NCBI RefSeq assembly: GCF_009707955.1
Contig: NZ_WMDQ01000007.1
Span: 62,001-126,000, forward strand
DNA: 64,000 nucleotides
Direction of reading: 5' to 3'
DNA from: Flavobacterium sp. LC2016-13
GTDB lineage: Bacteria > Bacteroidota > Bacteroidia > Flavobacteriales > Flavobacteriaceae
Notes under the pieces: model-generated
The model's input: only the letters and a program-made list of their open reading frames with translations
The model's database searches: none
What the model was told of the DNA's origin: nothing
Program-made: the position numbers and the translations under genes
In this document: piece by piece, positions 60,888 through 64,000 of the stretch
How the letters are laid out: each line of letters opens with the position of its first letter
Position numbering within the stretch: position 1 is the stretch's first letter

Positions 60888-62030
60888 ATGAAATTCAATA
60901 CTAAAGTGATACACGGTGGTCAACACCATGACCCAAGTACGGGAGCGGTAATGCCTCCGGTTTATCAAACTTCAACTTATGTTCAGACAAGTCCGGGGCA
61001 GCCTTTGGGAGATTATGAATATAGCAGAGCTTCAAACCCTACACGTACGGCATTAGAAAATGCTTTGGCTAGTATTGAAAACGGTACTCGTGGATTGGCT
61101 TTTTCATCAGGATTGGCAGCAACAGATTGTATTTTAAGATCGTTTAAAGCCGGTGATGAAGTTATTGCTATGGATGATTTATACGGCGGTACTTACAGAA
61201 TGTTCTCCAGAGTTTATAAAGATTCAGGAATTAAATTTCATTTTGTTGATATGACTGATATCGCAAAATTGAAAGCATTAATCAACGAAAATACAAAACT
61301 GATTTGGGTTGAAACACCAACAAATCCGTTAATGAAATTAGCTGATATTGAAGAAATTTCAAAAATTACCAAAGCACATAAAATCTGGCTTGCAGTAGAT
61401 AATACTTTTGCAACGCCTTATTTACAAAAACCTTTAGATTTAGGAGCTGATATTGTTATGCACTCTGCTACAAAATATTTAGGAGGACATTCTGATGTTA
61501 TTGCAGGAGCTTTAATTGTAAAAGATGAGGCTTTGGGAGAACAATTGCATTTTCAACAATTTGCAACTGGAGCAACTCTTGGACCAATGGATAGTTTTTT
61601 AGTTTTAAGAGGAATCAAAACACTTTCGTTAAGAGTACAAAGACATTGCGAAAATGGAGAAAAAGTGGTTGAATACTTAACGAAACATCCAAAAATAAAA
61701 ACAGTTTATTATCCTGGCTTAGCAAGTCATCCGTTTCATGAAATTGCTAAAAAGCAAATGAAAGCTTTTGGCGGAATGGTTTCTTTTACTTTTGTATCCG
61801 GTAAAAAAGAAGATTCGATTGCATTTTTAGAAAAACTAAAAGTTTTTACTTTGGCAGAATCATTAGGCGGAGTAGAATCATTAGCAAATCACCCGGCTTT
61901 AATGACGCACGCTTCTATTCCTGCAGACAAAAGAGCAGAAGTTGGTATTACTGATGATTTAGTTCGATTAAGCGTTGGTATTGAAGATGCAGAAGATTTA
62001 ATTGCTGATATAGAACAGGCATTAGCTTAA
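60888..62030 (+). CDS. Cystathionine gamma-synthase/lyase family PLP enzyme
   Basis: PLP-dependent transsulfuration enzyme of 380 residues. The Schiff-base Lys lies in MHSATKYLGGHSD near residue 195. Other family motifs: YEYSRASNPTR near 45, SSGLAAT near 73, DLYGGTYRMF near 99, and ESLGGVESLANHPALMTH near 325. The product is likely cystathionine gamma-synthase (methionine synthesis); gamma-lyase cannot be excluded from sequence alone. It is single and ends at a strong terminator. Confidence 0.92.
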   Translation: MKFNTKVIHGGQHHDPSTGAVMPPVYQTSTYVQTSPGQPLGDYEYSRASNPTRTALENALASIENGTRGLAFSSGLAATDCILRSFKAGDEVIAMDDLYGGTYRMFSRVYKDSGIKFHFVDMTDIAKLKALINENTKLIWVETPTNPLMKLADIEEISKITKAHKIWLAVDNTFATPYLQKPLDLGADIVMHSATKYLGGHSDVIAGALIVKDEALGEQLHFQQFATGATLGPMDSFLVLRGIKTLSLRVQRHCENGEKVVEYLTKHPKIKTVYYPGLASHPFHEIAKKQMKAFGGMVSFTFVSGKKEDSIAFLEKLKVFTLAESLGGVESLANHPALMTHASIPADKRAEVGITDDLVRLSVGIEDAEDLIADIEQALA

Positions 62031-62046
62031 AAATTAAATTACCAAG

Positions 62047-62099
62047 CAAAAAAAAATCCCAAATTCCAATTTTTATTATGGAATTTGGGATTTTTTATA
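62047..62099. terminator. Bidirectional terminator with recurring stem
   Basis: AAATCCCAAATTCCA pairs with TGGAATTTGGGATTT. It separates the convergent cystathionine synthase and outer membrane protein genes and uses nearly the same stem as 47226-47269. Confidence 0.85.
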
Positions 62100-62110
62100 T
62101 TTAAATTCTT

Positions 62111-62902
62111 TTAGAATTCTAAGTAATAAATGTATCCAACATTAAACCAGAATTGCCAATCGTTTGATTTATTTTCTTTGTAAAGATCTTTATTAGGATT
62201 TAAACCATCAACCCAATCAGATGTAAAGGCCTGAAAACGTCCTTCAACCATCAAATCACTCATTGTTGTTAATTTGTAATGTGCTCCTAATCCTGCAAGT
62301 ACAGATAAAACTACACCATTTTCAGTAGAAAACCCAAACTGACGTCCGTCAGAAGGAGTTAAATATTTTGGATATGTTGTAGAAGGAAGTCCTAAAGTAC
62401 CTAATGAAGAAGTAGCTTTGGTTGAATAATAACTTCCTGCAAGACCTAAACTTACATAAGGGCTTAAAGCTCCAATAGTATTTTCGAAATCATGTATTTT
62501 CATGAACGAAAATTCTAATTGAGATCCAAGGTTTATAACAGTAGAGCTACCTTTCATGCCTCTAAGTTGTAAAACATTCAATGTTGGAGGTGTTTTATCA
62601 ACCCATTCTCCAAAATGTTGAAGATTGACTTTACTGAATGATAATTCTGTTCTAACTTTAAAATGTTCTGTAAAAAAACTTTCTCTGTTATTATTTGCAG
62701 AAAAATTTAAAAAGTGAACAATTCCTACACCAAAACCTGTGTTTCCAAGATTAGTGTCCATATTATGTCTTTCACCATAATCAGATTGAAAAGCAGTCGG
62801 ACCGAAAATTATTCCTACTTCGTGCGCCAAATCGCTTTGTGCTACAGAGGTTGCGGAAATTCCTAAAGAGGCGAATAATGTGAGTATTATAGGTTTAAGC
62901 AT
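62111..62902 (-). CDS. Outer membrane beta-barrel protein
   Basis: Protein of 263 residues with a signal peptide (up to SATSVAQ) and a strand-rich mature part: amphipathic strands alternate with short turns, and the chain ends in an aromatic residue (YIYYLEF), as outer membrane barrels do. In flavobacteria a protein of this type is often found beside gdhA, as here (divergent, 345 bp between). I do not know its function; some homologues carry glutamate dehydrogenase as a name by mistake of annotation, probably because of the neighbour. Confidence 0.75.
   Translation of the reverse strand: MLKPIILTLFASLGISATSVAQSDLAHEVGIIFGPTAFQSDYGERHNMDTNLGNTGFGVGIVHFLNFSANNNRESFFTEHFKVRTELSFSKVNLQHFGEWVDKTPPTLNVLQLRGMKGSSTVINLGSQLEFSFMKIHDFENTIGALSPYVSLGLAGSYYSTKATSSLGTLGLPSTTYPKYLTPSDGRQFGFSTENGVVLSVLAGLGAHYKLTTMSDLMVEGRFQAFTSDWVDGLNPNKDLYKENKSNDWQFWFNVGYIYYLEF

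Positions 62903-64000
<1,098 letters not shown>

Overview
The window is a chromosome segment of a low-GC Bacteroidetes bacterium, most likely a Flavobacterium or a close relative. Three things point there: promoters of the TTG-N19-TAnnTTTG type, lipoproteins with Bacteroidetes-style lipoboxes, and gene families such as an Oar-like TonB-dependent receptor and the Bat (aerotolerance) operon. Intergenic regions are full of hairpin-forming dispersed repeats. I saw no rRNA, tRNA, insertion sequence, integrase, prophage or CRISPR array.

Layout. 1-4.4 kb: iron-dependent alcohol dehydrogenase, a secreted DJ-1/PfpI protein divergent from a LysR regulator, and two paralogous PKD lipoproteins. 4.5-11.8 kb: a Nudix-winged-helix regulator, an M48-type metallopeptidase and a 1801-residue SF1 helicase whose kinase-like and nuclease-like domains look catalytically dead and whose C-terminus is a WGR domain. 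12.0-20.5 kb: a ten-gene, same-strand NAD+/ADP-ribose cluster (PRPP-synthetase-like, coiled-coil protein, vWA protein, short PurA-like enzyme, NADAR, small ADP-ribosylation/crystallin-J1-like protein, macro domain, DUF4291, KptA/Tpt1 RNA 2'-phosphotransferase, metallophosphoesterase, NAMPT-like enzyme). It starts at a promoter carrying two palindromes that look like operators. 20.6-25 kb: housekeeping genes (nadD, gmk, yicC and others). 25-34.5 kb: Oar-like receptor, pgi, lipocalin-like protein, SDR/AraC pair, M23 peptidase. 34.4-39.3 kb: aromatic amino acid catabolism (tryptophan 2,3-dioxygenase, HPPD, homogentisate dioxygenase), with a possible small RNA. 39.6-45.5 kb: patatin-like outer membrane protein, uvrC, AstE/AspA-like protein and 5-formyl-THF cyclo-ligase. 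45.7-56.6 kb: a YfbK-like vWA lipoprotein and the full moxR-DUF58-batABCDE operon. 56.8-64 kb: aldo/keto reductase, SDR, AlbA_2/Schlafen-like protein, DUF3298-type lipoprotein, cystathionine gamma-synthase, an outer membrane protein, and a glutamate dehydrogenase cut by the window edge.

The most notable region is 4.5-20.5 kb. Read as a pathway, KptA would use NAD+ and release nicotinamide plus an ADP-ribose cyclic phosphate. The macro domain, NADAR and phosphoesterase could clear ADP-ribose products. The PRPP-synthetase-like and NAMPT-like pair could rebuild NAD+, either by classical nicotinamide salvage or by a NARP1-like ADP-ribose route. The Nudix regulator is the natural candidate to sense ADP-ribose and bind the operators. 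The WGR helicase beside it hints that the system acts on damaged or modified nucleic acid. The functions of the single families are established; their assembly into one system is inference.
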